A stretch of 64,000 bases of DNA from Bacillota bacterium (lineage in GTDB: Bacteria; Bacillota; Clostridia; Lachnospirales; Lachnospiraceae): positions 1 through 64,000 of the forward strand of contig JAEWYQ010000086.1 in the NCBI GenBank assembly GCA_023395555.1, written 5' to 3'. The position numbers and the translations under genes were made by a program. Each line of letters begins with the position of its first letter. Within the stretch, counting starts at the first letter, position 1. The notes below the pieces were generated by a model. That model saw only the letters and a program-made list of their open reading frames with translations, searched no databases and was not told the DNA's origin. This document shows, in pieces, positions 34,537-43,616 of the stretch.

Positions 34537-35943
34537 TTACAACTCCATATCCTTTGCCTTGTGTTGTTGCTGTTTCCGCTGTTCTTGCCGCAAAATACCG
34601 TAAACATTCTTTCGGATTTGCTCGGCTTCTTTCACCTCATCTTTGAGGGAAACATACCTCTCATTGAGGACTTGCCGCTTGTCGGTCAAATCGGCATATT
34701 CTTTTTTCCATGCCTTTACGGGTAGGGCAGTTCTGCCGTTCATCACATCTTTAAGATAGGTATTTGCCGCTGTGAATAGTATCTGCTCACTTTCCGTCAA
34801 TGCCTTTTTGCCCTTGTACTTTAAGTAGGTGTCAGCTTGTCCGATATGCTTTTTCAAAACGGTCATGCGCCGTTCAACGGGTTTCAATTCTTCACGAATA
34901 TTCATCTGCTCGTCAATCATGGAACGGAATTTATCATCAAGTCCCGCCATATCTCTAATATGATTTTGCTGTAAAAAGTTCAGCATTTTTGCGGCGGCTT
35001 TCAGATTGCCGATAGCTTGATATCGGTCAGATTTTCCCGATTGCTCCCGACTTGCAAGAATACCCTGTATCACATCTGCAAGGGTAGGCTGCTCGGTGTT
35101 CTGCATTTCCTCTTTCAGCCAATCTTGTAGTTTGGAAATGCGTGCCTTTAACTGTCGCAATCTCTGATTTGTTACTTCAATTTCTCGGTTCATGTTTCCC
35201 CGTTCGGTGCGAATACCTCGCCTTTCCATTTGAAAAGCCGCCACACCTAAATGAACGGTGGGGATTTGGTCTATCCCTTGCCGCTCATAGGAGCGGTGGT
35301 CGATACGCTCGGCATGGTTTTGTTTCTCTAAAGCGGCATTGCAAAAATCTGCCCAACCTTGCCGCCATTCCTCGGCTTTGGTCTGCTCGTTCCAATCGGT
35401 GGCGGGGATAGATTTGCATTTGTAGGAACGCTTCTTTTTGTCATAGATTTTGTTGCCCTGCGGGTCAAGAATGTATTCCTTTTTCTGCTTCGCTCCCCAT
35501 TCGCCGCCCTGCTCAAAGGGGCGCATGGTCAGCATGATATGAGCATGGGGATTGCCGCCGCCTGTGTCATGTATGCAAATATCGGCGCACATTCCCGCCG
35601 ACACAAAATGCTGTTTTACATATTCACGGGCAAGGGAAATGTTCTGTTCCCTTTTCAGTTCAACAGGCAGGGCAAGTTCAATTTCTCTTGCCAGTTGTGC
35701 GTTTTTCGCCTTTTCGATTTTCTCGACAGCGTTCCACAAAACAGCCCGATTTGAAAACTCGGCGGGGGCATTGTCGGGCAATAAAATCTCCGTATGCACA
35801 ACACCGCCCTTACGGGTATAGTCATGCTCGATACCGTCATATTGATTGAGGATTTTTTCACCCGCCCGATAAGCTGCCGCCGCAACAGCCGACTTGCCTT
35901 TTCCTCGGCTGATGATTTTAATACTGCAATGGTAGATTGCTAT
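34537..35943 (-). CDS. MobA/MobL-type relaxase, apparent ATA start
   Basis: A 468-residue mobilisation relaxase that nicks the transfer origin. The N-terminal catalytic region starts IAIYHCSIKIISRGKGKSAVAAAAYRAGEKI as in MobL proteins, and the metal-binding histidines are in GGNPHAHIMLTMRP. The C-terminal 250 residues are coiled-coil rich. A perfect AGGAGA site lies seven bases before codon ATA (35943-35941), exactly where homologues have ATG, so translation probably starts on ATA or was impaired by a point change. The frame is open another 35 codons upstream without a better start. Divergent from the 96-residue gene at 36048. Confidence 0.85.
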   Translation of the reverse strand: MAIYHCSIKIISRGKGKSAVAAAAYRAGEKILNQYDGIEHDYTRKGGVVHTEILLPDNAPAEFSNRAVLWNAVEKIEKAKNAQLAREIELALPVELKREQNISLAREYVKQHFVSAGMCADICIHDTGGGNPHAHIMLTMRPFEQGGEWGAKQKKEYILDPQGNKIYDKKKRSYKCKSIPATDWNEQTKAEEWRQGWADFCNAALEKQNHAERIDHRSYERQGIDQIPTVHLGVAAFQMERRGIRTERGNMNREIEVTNQRLRQLKARISKLQDWLKEEMQNTEQPTLADVIQGILASREQSGKSDRYQAIGNLKAAAKMLNFLQQNHIRDMAGLDDKFRSMIDEQMNIREELKPVERRMTVLKKHIGQADTYLKYKGKKALTESEQILFTAANTYLKDVMNGRTALPVKAWKKEYADLTDKRQVLNERYVSLKDEVKEAEQIRKNVYGILRQEQRKQQQHKAKDMEL

Positions 35944-36047
35944 GGTGTTTCTCCTTTCATTTTTGATTTGAACATATGACAGAGTAATGGTATAATGTAT
36001 TTGATTTTTCCAATAGATAATCAGAAAGTGAATGGGGTGATAATACA

Positions 36048-36338
36048 ATGAATAATGATGATTATATTGAATTGGGATTAAATGGGGCTGCTCCCCTTAA
36101 AATTATCATGAGTGGGAATGTTATAGAAAATCAAGGCAGTAAAGTTGGGGTAGTATCTGTTGTATTTGCCACAATGGATAAAGCGTTGGCAAGAGAACGA
36201 CTAAATTCGCTTATTGAAGCAAATAAGAATGATGATTATTACATGGTCTATAGCGTTCCGTTGGATATGGACTTAACACAACTTGAACATTTCCCCTCTG
36301 TTGCCATAACAACAGAAGATTTATCAAAAGCTGATTAG
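36048..36338 (+). CDS. Unknown small element protein
   Basis: A 96-residue acidic cytosolic protein with no recognised domain. The pattern (hydrophobic strands around GKVGVVSVVFATMDKALARERLNSL and DDYYMVYSVPLDMDLTQLEHFPSVAI) suggests a small alpha/beta fold. The ATG follows GGGGTG. It is the only plus-strand gene in this part of the element, divergent from the relaxase. Downstream, 36339-36473 holds a small CCTTGC/GCAAGG hairpin and nothing else. The function is unknown. Confidence 0.6.
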   Translation: MNNDDYIELGLNGAAPLKIIMSGNVIENQGSKVGVVSVVFATMDKALARERLNSLIEANKNDDYYMVYSVPLDMDLTQLEHFPSVAITTEDLSKAD

Positions 36339-36473
36339 CTATGACAAAGGCAATCCCGCCATTTTTCTTTTGTGCCGATAGGCACAAAACGCTGTCTGCA
36401 AGACCGCACATACCACACTCGTGTGGTATATAAGTGCGCCCTTGCCTAAAGCAAGGGAAAGGGCAGAAGCCCG

Positions 36474-36824
36474 TTACCCTTGTGCCGTTGCCCCGTTCTC
36501 GCCCTCGTCTTTGGTGCTGTGGGGTGCTAACTCCGTGGGGTTTTGCAGGGCGGTAGAAGTGCCTTGTACGGTCAATTCTGCCAACAGGCGGCGGCATTGG
36601 TCGGTGGCAACGGTCTTTTCAAGAAATGTTTTGAATTGCTCATCTGTCAGGGGGATAGTGTTGGGGAGCATACTTTCAAACAGCCCCATACGTTTACAGA
36701 GCCGCTTAGTTCTGTCTTTTCGTTCCTGCTCCTTTTGCTGTTGCACAAGCCGTTTTCTCTGATTTTCAAGCTGTGCAATTTGGTCTTGAATACTTTCGAT
36801 TTTCTCGGTCCTTGTCTTTGCCAT
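36474..36824 (-). CDS. DUF3847-like small coiled-coil protein
   Basis: A 116-residue protein with a strongly charged N-terminal helix (KIESIQDQIAQLENQRKRLVQQQKEQERKDRTKR), then LCKRMGLFESMLPNTIPLTDEQFKTFLEKTV. This matches the DUF3847 protein that lies next to the relaxase or recombinase in many Firmicute mobilizable elements (family from memory). It may be a mobilisation accessory protein related to MobC-type factors (inference). The C-terminal 30 residues are low complexity. Confidence 0.8.
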   Translation of the reverse strand: MAKTRTEKIESIQDQIAQLENQRKRLVQQQKEQERKDRTKRLCKRMGLFESMLPNTIPLTDEQFKTFLEKTVATDQCRRLLAELTVQGTSTALQNPTELAPHSTKDEGENGATAQG

Positions 36825-36939
36825 GTAAAAATGCTCCTTTCGACTTTGGATAGGATAGGATTGATAGATAGGGATTTTGAACGCAAAAAAGCGGCTTACC
36901 CGTTTTCGTGAGTAAGCCGCTTTCTGCGGTCAAATTGCA

Positions 36940-38754
36940 TTATGCGGTTTTCTTCTTCCTTGCTTTTTCTTCCTGCTCCTGTTCCTTTTGTTTCTGCTTG
37001 GCGGCATATCTGCGCTGTGCTTCTCGCCGCTGTTCCCGCTTGCGCCGTGCCTTTTCCTCGGCGGCGATTTCTTCGGCGGTGGGTTCGGGTATTGGCACTT
37101 CAAACTTGCCGATAAAGTTCAGATAAATATCCACCTTTTGGCTGCGCTCGCCGCTTGATTTATCCGCTTCATGGACTACGATTTTTTCAATAAATTCATG
37201 TATCATGGTAGGGGTCAGCTCGGAAAAGTCGGTGTATTTTTGCACCAGTTCAATAAACTTATCCGCTTTCAAGCTGTCAGCGTGAAAACTGTCCAGTTCC
37301 CCTTGCAGCCGTTCCATAGACTGCTCCAGTTCCGCCTGTTCCTGCTCATATTCCTGCGACAGCACCTCAAAGCGTTTATCGGTCAGCTTGCCGTTTACAT
37401 TGTCCTCGTAGATCCTGCGAATGAGGGTGTTGAGTTCCCCAATTCGCTTTTGCTCCTTTGCCATTTTCCGCTTATGGGATTTTGCCGCTTCTTCCTGTTT
37501 GATTGCGGAGGTTTCACGGACTTGCTTTATAAACTCGGCTTCGTTGGATTTCACAAAGCCGCTTACGGATTTGATGGCTTCAAGAGCCAATTCCCGTATA
37601 ACAACGGTTCGGATTTGATGTCCTGTGCATTGGCGGTTGTATTTCCTGCCCGTAAGGTTATAGGTGGAGCAGGTGTAAACATCTTTCGGCGGTTTGTTGC
37701 ATACATAGCCTTTTTTGTTTACATAGCTTGTGGGGTAGGGCATTCTGTGGTTGTACAGCTTCGCCCCGCAATCGGCACAAAACAATAATCCTGTTAAGGG
37801 GTTCGCTTCGCCGTGGTCGGTGCGCCTTACGGTCTTGCGGCAACGCTGCGCCGTTTCCCATGTTTCGGGGTCGATAATGGCGGGGTGGGTATTCTCAAAG
37901 ATAGCCCAGTTTTCCTGCGGGTTCTGCTTCGCCTGTTTGTCCTTGTAGCTGTCCTTGTAAGTACGGAAGTTCACGGTATGCCCCATGTATTCCTGCCGTT
38001 CTATGATGTGGGAAATGGTATTGCCGCTCCATGCGTAAGGCTCGGAATGGTCATAGCTGTTTTCATAATTCACAATGCCTTTTTTGTACTGATAGTAAGA
38101 GGGGCGCTCCACCTTTTCCTCATGCAATATCCTTGCAATCTGCGTCGGTCCTTTGCCCTCTATGGTAAGGGCGAATATACGCCGCACAATGGGGGCGGCT
38201 TCGGGGTCGATTATCCATTTTTCTTTGTCTGCGGGGTCGGGCATATAGCCGTATATGGCTTTGAACGTCAGCCGCCTGCCACTCATGCCCCTTGCCTTAT
38301 GGCTTGCTTTGACCTTGCGGCTTGCGTCACGCAAGTACCATTCCGACATGATATTGAGGAATGGGGCAAACTCGCCGCTTTCCCTGTTTTGACTGTCGAT
38401 ATTGTTGGAAATGGCAATGAAGCGTACCCCTTTTTCTCTGAAAAAGACTTCGGTATAAAAGCCCGTTTGCAGATAGTCCCGCCCAATTCGTGACATATCC
38501 TTTGCAATGACGGTGGTTACATTGCCTTTCTCGATTTCCTCAATCATTCTTTTCCAATCGGGTCTGTCAAAGTTCCCGCCGGAATACCCGTCATCAGAAA
38601 AATGGGCAATGTTAAAAAAGCCGTTTTGCTCGGCATACTTTTTTAACATTGCCTTTTGATTTTGGATTGATAAGCTATCCCCGATAGATTCATCATCTCG
38701 GCTCAATCGGGAATATAGTGCTGTGATTTTTTCGTTGCCTGTCTGCCTGTTCAT
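36940..38754 (-). CDS. Large serine recombinase, TnpX type
   Basis: A 604-residue site-specific recombinase that excises and integrates the element. The resolvase domain starts ITALYSRLSRDDE with S18 as the likely nucleophile, followed by the conserved IAKDMSRIGRDYL and FIAISNNIDS. A recombinase domain follows, then a zinc-ribbon region (CADCGAKLYN; CSTY; CTGHQIR), a long coiled coil, and a Lys/Arg/Glu-rich tail. This order is that of TnpX/TndX-type recombinases. It is followed by TnpW upstream in transcript order, as in Tn4451-like elements. The length is normal, so the element may still be mobile. Confidence 0.95.
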   Translation of the reverse strand: MNRQTGNEKITALYSRLSRDDESIGDSLSIQNQKAMLKKYAEQNGFFNIAHFSDDGYSGGNFDRPDWKRMIEEIEKGNVTTVIAKDMSRIGRDYLQTGFYTEVFFREKGVRFIAISNNIDSQNRESGEFAPFLNIMSEWYLRDASRKVKASHKARGMSGRRLTFKAIYGYMPDPADKEKWIIDPEAAPIVRRIFALTIEGKGPTQIARILHEEKVERPSYYQYKKGIVNYENSYDHSEPYAWSGNTISHIIERQEYMGHTVNFRTYKDSYKDKQAKQNPQENWAIFENTHPAIIDPETWETAQRCRKTVRRTDHGEANPLTGLLFCADCGAKLYNHRMPYPTSYVNKKGYVCNKPPKDVYTCSTYNLTGRKYNRQCTGHQIRTVVIRELALEAIKSVSGFVKSNEAEFIKQVRETSAIKQEEAAKSHKRKMAKEQKRIGELNTLIRRIYEDNVNGKLTDKRFEVLSQEYEQEQAELEQSMERLQGELDSFHADSLKADKFIELVQKYTDFSELTPTMIHEFIEKIVVHEADKSSGERSQKVDIYLNFIGKFEVPIPEPTAEEIAAEEKARRKREQRREAQRRYAAKQKQKEQEQEEKARKKKTA

Positions 38755-38833
38755 GGATTACTCCTTTCAGGCAAACGGCTCATTTGCAGTAATTTCATTT
38801 TACTACAAAAAGGCGGGGAAGTAAACTGCAATT

Positions 38834-39016
38834 TCACTTTCCCGCCCCCTTTTCTCCTGTGTCATTCTTGATAAGCCGCATGATTTTTTCATTCATGGTT
38901 TCTCGGCTGGTCTTGCTGAAATGAACAGATACTTGATAATTGGTGGAGCCGATACGCTTTGTGAATATGCCTGTTTCACGGGTAGGCGGCTCCTGCCTTG
39001 TTGGTTTCTCCTGCAT
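38834..39016 (-). CDS. tnpW: Transposon-encoded protein TnpW
   Basis: A 60-residue protein. The real start is the ATG at 39016, with AAAGGAGCC just upstream; the frame is open further but the extra part is unlike the family. The pattern PTRQEPPTRETGIFTKRIGS followed by YQVSVHFSKTSRETMNEKIMRLI is the one seen in TnpW of Tn4451-like elements. The function is unknown; it always lies before the serine recombinase. About 440 bases before it, up to DUF6076, hold only the divergent promoter region. Confidence 0.85.
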   Translation of the reverse strand: MQEKPTRQEPPTRETGIFTKRIGSTNYQVSVHFSKTSRETMNEKIMRLIKNDTGEKGAGK

Positions 39017-39453
39017 GGTATCGGCTCCTTTCTTGTTAAGTCCGATTGTTTGAATAGTATGGTTGTCGGTTATCACCCTTTCTGCGGGGCATAGCTGCCC
39101 CCTGTGGATTTTTTCATCAAAGACATGACGGGGGTACTGTCCTTGATTTGGTTTTTCCGCTTTCATTCCTGCCCCGTTCCTGTGTCCTGCCTTGACTGAC
39201 ATTAGACACGTTGGCTCGATTGCCGCCCCTCTCGCTCTGCTCCCCGTGGCGGTCATGACAAGAGTGTGGCGGCTTTCGGTATCTGACAAGCTGCGGTATT
39301 CAGTTTTTTGGTTACGGGGTATTTCTATTTGATTTTCCCGTACACCAATAGTATCGCACGATTTCTTGACTATTTAAGACTTTAGAGCTATCATACAAGT
39401 AACGGTTGAAACACTAAAACATTATTCCTGTTAAAAAGGGGTGAAATGATTTT

Positions 39454-40473
39454 ATGGATTATGATTTTTCAAAGCAGGAGCGGGGTCTTGGCAAAATCGT
39501 CTTTGCCCTCATGCTTGACCGCAAAAAAATGACGGAGCGTATCGTCATTGGAGAAATGAACGAAACTCGCCGCCATTTGGAACAGGGAACGGGTGCGGCT
39601 TACTATGACCGTACCCGCCCTTTAGGAACGCTTTTGATTGGATTTGAAGCGGATAGGGAAAGGGAATGGAACAGAAAAGCCATGACCTTGTGTGAAAGCT
39701 ATGATAAGGTATTTCCCTTTGAACGGGAACGGCTGAAAATGACCGCCCCTGTTTCTGATTTCCTGCGGGGGAAATATAAAAGTGATGAGCCGTCTGCCAT
39801 GTTCGCCGCTATCCGCACTTGGGAAGAATACTTGAATTGCTATCATCTCAATCACGGCGGGGATTTGCTCATACGGCGGCTGTCTATGCTGTACCGCCCG
39901 TTTTTCCTTTATGACTTTGATAGACCGTGGCAGGAAGAAACCGCCGCCGCTCTGTCAAAGGTTCTGCATGAGGAAGAAGCGGGGGTAGAATTGTGGTATC
40001 CCGCCTTAAAGCGGTCATTGGAATGTGTGGTTGCTTCGGCTTCATTTCTGCCCTTGATTGCTTACTATCTGCACAAGATTGAGGAATGGAAACTTGTCTT
40101 TCAGACCTGTAAGGTGTGCGGCAGTGATTTTCTTGCCCGCAGCCGTCACTATGAATTATGCTCTGACGGTTGCCGCAAGAAACAGGCGGCAGAAGCAAAG
40201 AGGGAGTTTGACGAACGGGCGAAACAGGACAGGCTTGAACAGTTGCATGAAGCAGCGTATTATTATTGGTATAACCGTCTGCGGAAACTAAAGCGTGGAA
40301 AAGCCGCCAATCCTCAAAAGGCGGCGGCTGTGGAGAGTGCGTTTCAGATGTTCCGTAAAGAAGCGGTCAAGCGTAAGGGGCAGGTACGGCGTGGGGAAAT
40401 GAAGCTGCCCGATTTTTCCTCATGGCTGATTGAGCAGCAGAATGAGGTTGACCGCCTTATGGAGAGTGAATAG
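39454..40473 (+). CDS. DUF6076 zinc-finger protein
   Basis: A 339-residue protein of the DUF6076 type often found in Firmicute mobile elements. The N-terminal 210 residues are helical without a known fold. A treble-clef-like zinc finger lies at about residues 222-245 (CKVCGSDFLARSRHYELC, then CRKK). The C-terminal part is basic and helical. The ATG follows AAAGGGGTG. It is divergent from the TnpW/recombinase operon. Function unknown; the zinc finger suggests a nucleic-acid contact (inference). Confidence 0.8.
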   Translation: MDYDFSKQERGLGKIVFALMLDRKKMTERIVIGEMNETRRHLEQGTGAAYYDRTRPLGTLLIGFEADREREWNRKAMTLCESYDKVFPFERERLKMTAPVSDFLRGKYKSDEPSAMFAAIRTWEEYLNCYHLNHGGDLLIRRLSMLYRPFFLYDFDRPWQEETAAALSKVLHEEEAGVELWYPALKRSLECVVASASFLPLIAYYLHKIEEWKLVFQTCKVCGSDFLARSRHYELCSDGCRKKQAAEAKREFDERAKQDRLEQLHEAAYYYWYNRLRKLKRGKAANPQKAAAVESAFQMFRKEAVKRKGQVRRGEMKLPDFSSWLIEQQNEVDRLMESE

Positions 40474-40747
40474 AATACCGCCTTTTTAAGGTGCGATACA
40501 GCCCCTAAAATGCCCCTGTTCGCTCTTTGGGACATGGGGTAAGGTTTACTATTACCTTGCCTGTTTTTGCGGGTAACTGCGTAACACAAAGCCAGTATCC
40601 ATGCGGGTTTGAGGTCTGTGTAAATCCGCTGATTGTCTGCCTGTGCCTGTTACGGTTTCGCCGTCTTGCGGCTTGTTACCACCCCCTTTGCAATTCGTGG
40701 GTTCACTGCAAATGAGCCGCCGCCTTGCTGTTTTAGTAGTGGTATCA
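40474..40747. other. Right-end region of the element, no gene seen
   Basis: No convincing coding sequence on either strand. Short GC-rich stems are present (for example CGCCGTCTTGCGGC, near 40660). This region, up to about 40745, likely holds the right end and recombination site of the element; no exact repeat with the left end could be found by eye. Confidence 0.4.
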
Positions 40748-41506
40748 TTACCACCCTTTACAGCTTACATTCCACTCCTGCAGGGTAGCCCCTCTTTGAT
40801 GCAAATAATACACCCTCTTGGCTAACTCCTGCGGAATACAGCTTTCTATCTGTTTCTTATATTGTTCCGGCACGATGCAGGCAAAGAGATAATCCGAAAG
40901 GATAACTTCATCTTTCACTTTAAGGGGATGATATCCGTCAAAAGTATGCTTCTCATGTTTAATCAGGTCTTCGTATCTAATATAGAAACGGACTCCTGCA
41001 TCAAAATTTCCCTTTAAAAAATCCTCTTCTTTTGGAAAGTCTTCTGAAAGAACAACGTAGTCGCCCACTAAATGGGTCCCCCAACCAAACATAATATACT
41101 CATAAAAATCCGCGGGGTCCTCCCAGCCGATTTCCCGTCTTTCAAGAGCAAGCTCTTCCCCTGTTTTCCCATAGACTTTTGTAGCAGAGAGAAGTCTATT
41201 ACTTGATAATATGTTTTGTGCTGCCATAGCATTTGTTGCATGGTAAACAAATTCCTCTCTAGCTTCTGGGATTGGAGGAATATATTCTGTCCCATCAAGC
41301 GGAAGGGCAGCATTGCTAATTAAGGACAGCACAGCAGAATCCTCGCAGATAAATTCGGGCTGCTGTCCGATAGATTTTTCATAACTAATGAATGCTAATA
41401 TATTATTCCATTCCCATTCCTGGATATTGGGATAATCTGATAATGCAAAATGATATATTCCATTTTGAAGCTTCGTTACTCCATCATTCGAAAGTTCAAG
41501 TATCAT
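40748..41506 (-). CDS. Unknown protein with YHAT motif (ART-like?)
   Basis: A 252-residue cytosolic protein. The start at 41506 is set by GAGGGAAAA; an earlier ATG would add 47 residues. About residues 90-190 carry VYHATNAMAAQNILSSNRLL, then TGEELALERREIG and DYVVLSEDF. A leading Y-H-A-T followed by I-L-x-x-x-x-L-L resembles the first strand of ADP-ribosyltransferase-like folds (as in DarT, DUF4433), but the downstream catalytic Glu cannot be fixed, so this is a guess. Between an element end and an AraC gene, it may be part of a defence or toxin locus. No antitoxin is seen. Confidence 0.55.
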   Translation of the reverse strand: MILELSNDGVTKLQNGIYHFALSDYPNIQEWEWNNILAFISYEKSIGQQPEFICEDSAVLSLISNAALPLDGTEYIPPIPEAREEFVYHATNAMAAQNILSSNRLLSATKVYGKTGEELALERREIGWEDPADFYEYIMFGWGTHLVGDYVVLSEDFPKEEDFLKGNFDAGVRFYIRYEDLIKHEKHTFDGYHPLKVKDEVILSDYLFACIVPEQYKKQIESCIPQELAKRVYYLHQRGATLQEWNVSCKGW

Positions 41507-41687
41507 AATATTTTCCCTCACTCGTAATATTCGATTTCTTTTTATTCGGTAAACTTTTTCTATTATACCATTCATTTTTATTAATGCCAACATATTCCTA
41601 TAAATAGGAGGTTTGCGATTGGTATTACATGAGTGAGAATAATTCATACAGCATTCCGAATATCATTTTCTTTCAACGAGATTGGAG

Positions 41688-42584
41688 CTATATCTTTTGA
41701 ACCGGAATCCAAATCTCTGAAATGTAGTCATTAGACTGTGTGTTACCAGGACCGTATACTTCAATCTGATAATTCATTGATTTTATATATCCACTGGAAG
41801 GTAACCATTCAGTAAATATCTTTGCGATCGCTGTTTCTAACGGATGGACACTTTGATTTAATGTGCCATGGGCTTTTGAAACCAGCCATAAACTTGCAGG
41901 TATTTCAAACCTTGTAAGCTCAGGATAAAATCCGCCATCATCTTCTGCACCTATGAACAATTCTATTTCCCCGGTTGATAAAGTATTCATAACCCCGAAC
42001 TGCCATAAAGGTGCTTTGTACAAATTATATTTATCTCTGATCATCCTGTTCATACCTCCATTAAGAAATTCATCCCAGGTACTCCATGACAAACCACCTT
42101 TTTCCTGCCAGCTATTACCTTGATGGTTAACTGTCCATCTTCCTAAATTTTTAACAACTCCAACTCCTTTGATAACGTTTCTTTCCTCAAAACGATACTC
42201 CATTTCAACGGTTCCTTTTATAGACATCTGAAATTGTATGCGCGGGTAAAATTTTAACTGCACACCGGTTGAAAAGGCTTCCTTCGGCGATATTCCGTGC
42301 ATCTTCCGAAACGCTCGAAAGAATGACTCGGGTGAATCGTACCCGTATTTCAGAGCGACGTCCATCACCTTTGTTAATCCTTCCTGTAATTCAAGTGCAG
42401 CAAGAGATAGCCTTCTGTTTCTTATATATTCAGACATTGATACTCCAGCCACATAAGAAAAAATCCTGCCAAATTGGTATGCTTCACAGCAAACAATCCT
42501 TGCTACATCATTATAATCAATATCATCAGTGATATGATTTTCAATGTAATCTATCACTTCAGTGAATTTATTCAGTAGATTCAC
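41688..42584 (-). CDS. AraC regulator with GyrI-like effector domain
   Basis: The 298-residue regulator has an N-terminal AraC double helix-turn-helix (IVCCEAYQFGRIFSYVAG; MDVALKYGYDSPESFFRAFRKMHGISP). A C-terminal domain of the GyrI/Rob small-molecule-binding type follows from about residue 120 (EYRFEERNVIKGVGV through EIWIPVQ). Such domains bind drugs or lipophilic ligands in a groove. It lies 10 bases after the transglutaminase-like gene and is probably co-transcribed with it, so it may regulate that gene or be the sensor of its product. The target is not evident. Confidence 0.9.
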   Translation of the reverse strand: MNLLNKFTEVIDYIENHITDDIDYNDVARIVCCEAYQFGRIFSYVAGVSMSEYIRNRRLSLAALELQEGLTKVMDVALKYGYDSPESFFRAFRKMHGISPKEAFSTGVQLKFYPRIQFQMSIKGTVEMEYRFEERNVIKGVGVVKNLGRWTVNHQGNSWQEKGGLSWSTWDEFLNGGMNRMIRDKYNLYKAPLWQFGVMNTLSTGEIELFIGAEDDGGFYPELTRFEIPASLWLVSKAHGTLNQSVHPLETAIAKIFTEWLPSSGYIKSMNYQIEVYGPGNTQSNDYISEIWIPVQKI

Positions 42585-42593
42585 ATATCCTCC

Positions 42594-43514
42594 TTACTTT
42601 GGCGCAAATATTTTATAGTATAAATCAGTTCCGAAGTTGGATAGGGAATAATATTTTTCATTGTTATTCCAAATTTCATATAATTCATTGAAATTATCAT
42701 CCGGATTTTTTACTAATCTCGCCAAGTCATCAAGCCCGCATAGTTCATCTTCGGTTATTTTTGCATAGTTATTGTAGAAATGCTTGGGTAAAAAAGAATA
42801 GAATATCTCATTATTCATCAACGAATGAAAATCCATCATCATATAGGAATAGATACCTTGACCGGGCTCTGCTTCATCTATAATTATCTTGGTTTTATCA
42901 AGTGTTCCACAACGAATTCTTAACCATGCATCCGCTCCGGAAATGAATTTTCTTACAGGCAAATCAAATTGACTGTAACCGAAACGAGATTCAAATTCAT
43001 AATACCCATCTACATCCATCAAAACCCACCTTTGTTCATTGTCGTTCCAGTATTCGTTTACCCAATGCTCGATATATGATGAGCTATCATCGCCAAAATC
43101 AATAAATCCTGCACGGGAGCGACATGGGATATTTTTAGCTTTTAATATCGCCGTCATCAGTACCGAAGCCTGACGACAAGAAACCGAAAGTCTTCCTGTG
43201 ACATCTTTATCTTCTACAAACCCCCTTTCATCCAAACGGAATAATTCTGCAGTCATAGCTGCTGCGGTGACAAACAATTCATCTTCGTTTAGAAAACGGT
43301 GTTTTTGGAACGAGCTCAGTTTACCGAAATATTTATCCTCCATATATTTTGAAACAGGCGTGAAAAAGAAGCTTGGATGTATAACCTGTCCGCAGACAAG
43401 TCTTCCAAGAGTCGGAATATCATCCGGTAATGATTGAAAATAATCTTTATATGCTCCTGCATAGGTATAGGCACTTACTTCAAGATAATGTTTTTTCATA
43501 AAATCATTAATCAT
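42594..43514 (-). CDS. Transglutaminase-like superfamily protein
   Basis: A 306-residue cytosolic protein with the transglutaminase/papain-like core: nucleophile C113 in VSCRQASVLMTAILKAKNIPCRSRAGF, H150 in YIEHWVNEYW, and D167 or D169 in WVLMDVDG. Residues beyond 170 form a helical cap (FISGADAWLRIR...; EIWNNNEKYY). No signal peptide is seen. Proteins like this are peptidases or amidases, and few are true transglutaminases. It is followed, 10 bases on, by the AraC/GyrI-like regulator. The start has AGGAGGAAG upstream. Substrate unknown. Confidence 0.8.
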   Translation of the reverse strand: MINDFMKKHYLEVSAYTYAGAYKDYFQSLPDDIPTLGRLVCGQVIHPSFFFTPVSKYMEDKYFGKLSSFQKHRFLNEDELFVTAAAMTAELFRLDERGFVEDKDVTGRLSVSCRQASVLMTAILKAKNIPCRSRAGFIDFGDDSSSYIEHWVNEYWNDNEQRWVLMDVDGYYEFESRFGYSQFDLPVRKFISGADAWLRIRCGTLDKTKIIIDEAEPGQGIYSYMMMDFHSLMNNEIFYSFLPKHFYNNYAKITEDELCGLDDLARLVKNPDDNFNELYEIWNNNEKYYSLSNFGTDLYYKIFAPK

Positions 43515-43577
43515 TGTTCTTCCTCCTATAAGTAATCATCATTTTATTAGATACTCATTGTAACAAAAGAAGGAAGC

Positions 43578-43616
43578 AAAAACCTTGCATTTTAGAAACA
43601 ATAATGCAAGGTTTTA
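43578..43616. terminator. Bidirectional terminator
   Basis: AAAACCTTGCAT (43579-43590) and ATGCAAGGTTTT (43604-43615) are perfect arms with A and T runs on the outside, so it terminates both directions. The stop codon of the truncated isomerase lies in the loop at 43592. Confidence 0.75.

Larger units (their letters stand above)
31790..40745. mobile_element. Tn4451-like integrative mobilizable element
   Basis: A block of element-type genes: a large serine recombinase (36940), TnpW (38834), a MobA/MobL relaxase (34537), DUF3847 and DUF6076 proteins, and an HTH protein with a sigma-like factor at the left. Recombinase, mobilisation gene and TnpW are the same set as in Tn4451/Tn5397-type elements. 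Base use is distinct from the flanks. The ends were not pinned down. The left end lies near the double hairpin at 31793-31904, and the right end lies before 40748, where the host-like gene ends. Cargo seems limited to the MerR and XRE/membrane genes. No coupling protein or type IV secretion genes are seen, so it would need a helper to transfer. Confidence 0.75.

Noticed and set aside
36211..36597. 128-codon minus-strand frame overlapping DUF3847
   Set aside because: It is an alternate frame of the DUF3847 gene and of the 96-residue gene; no similarity to any family.
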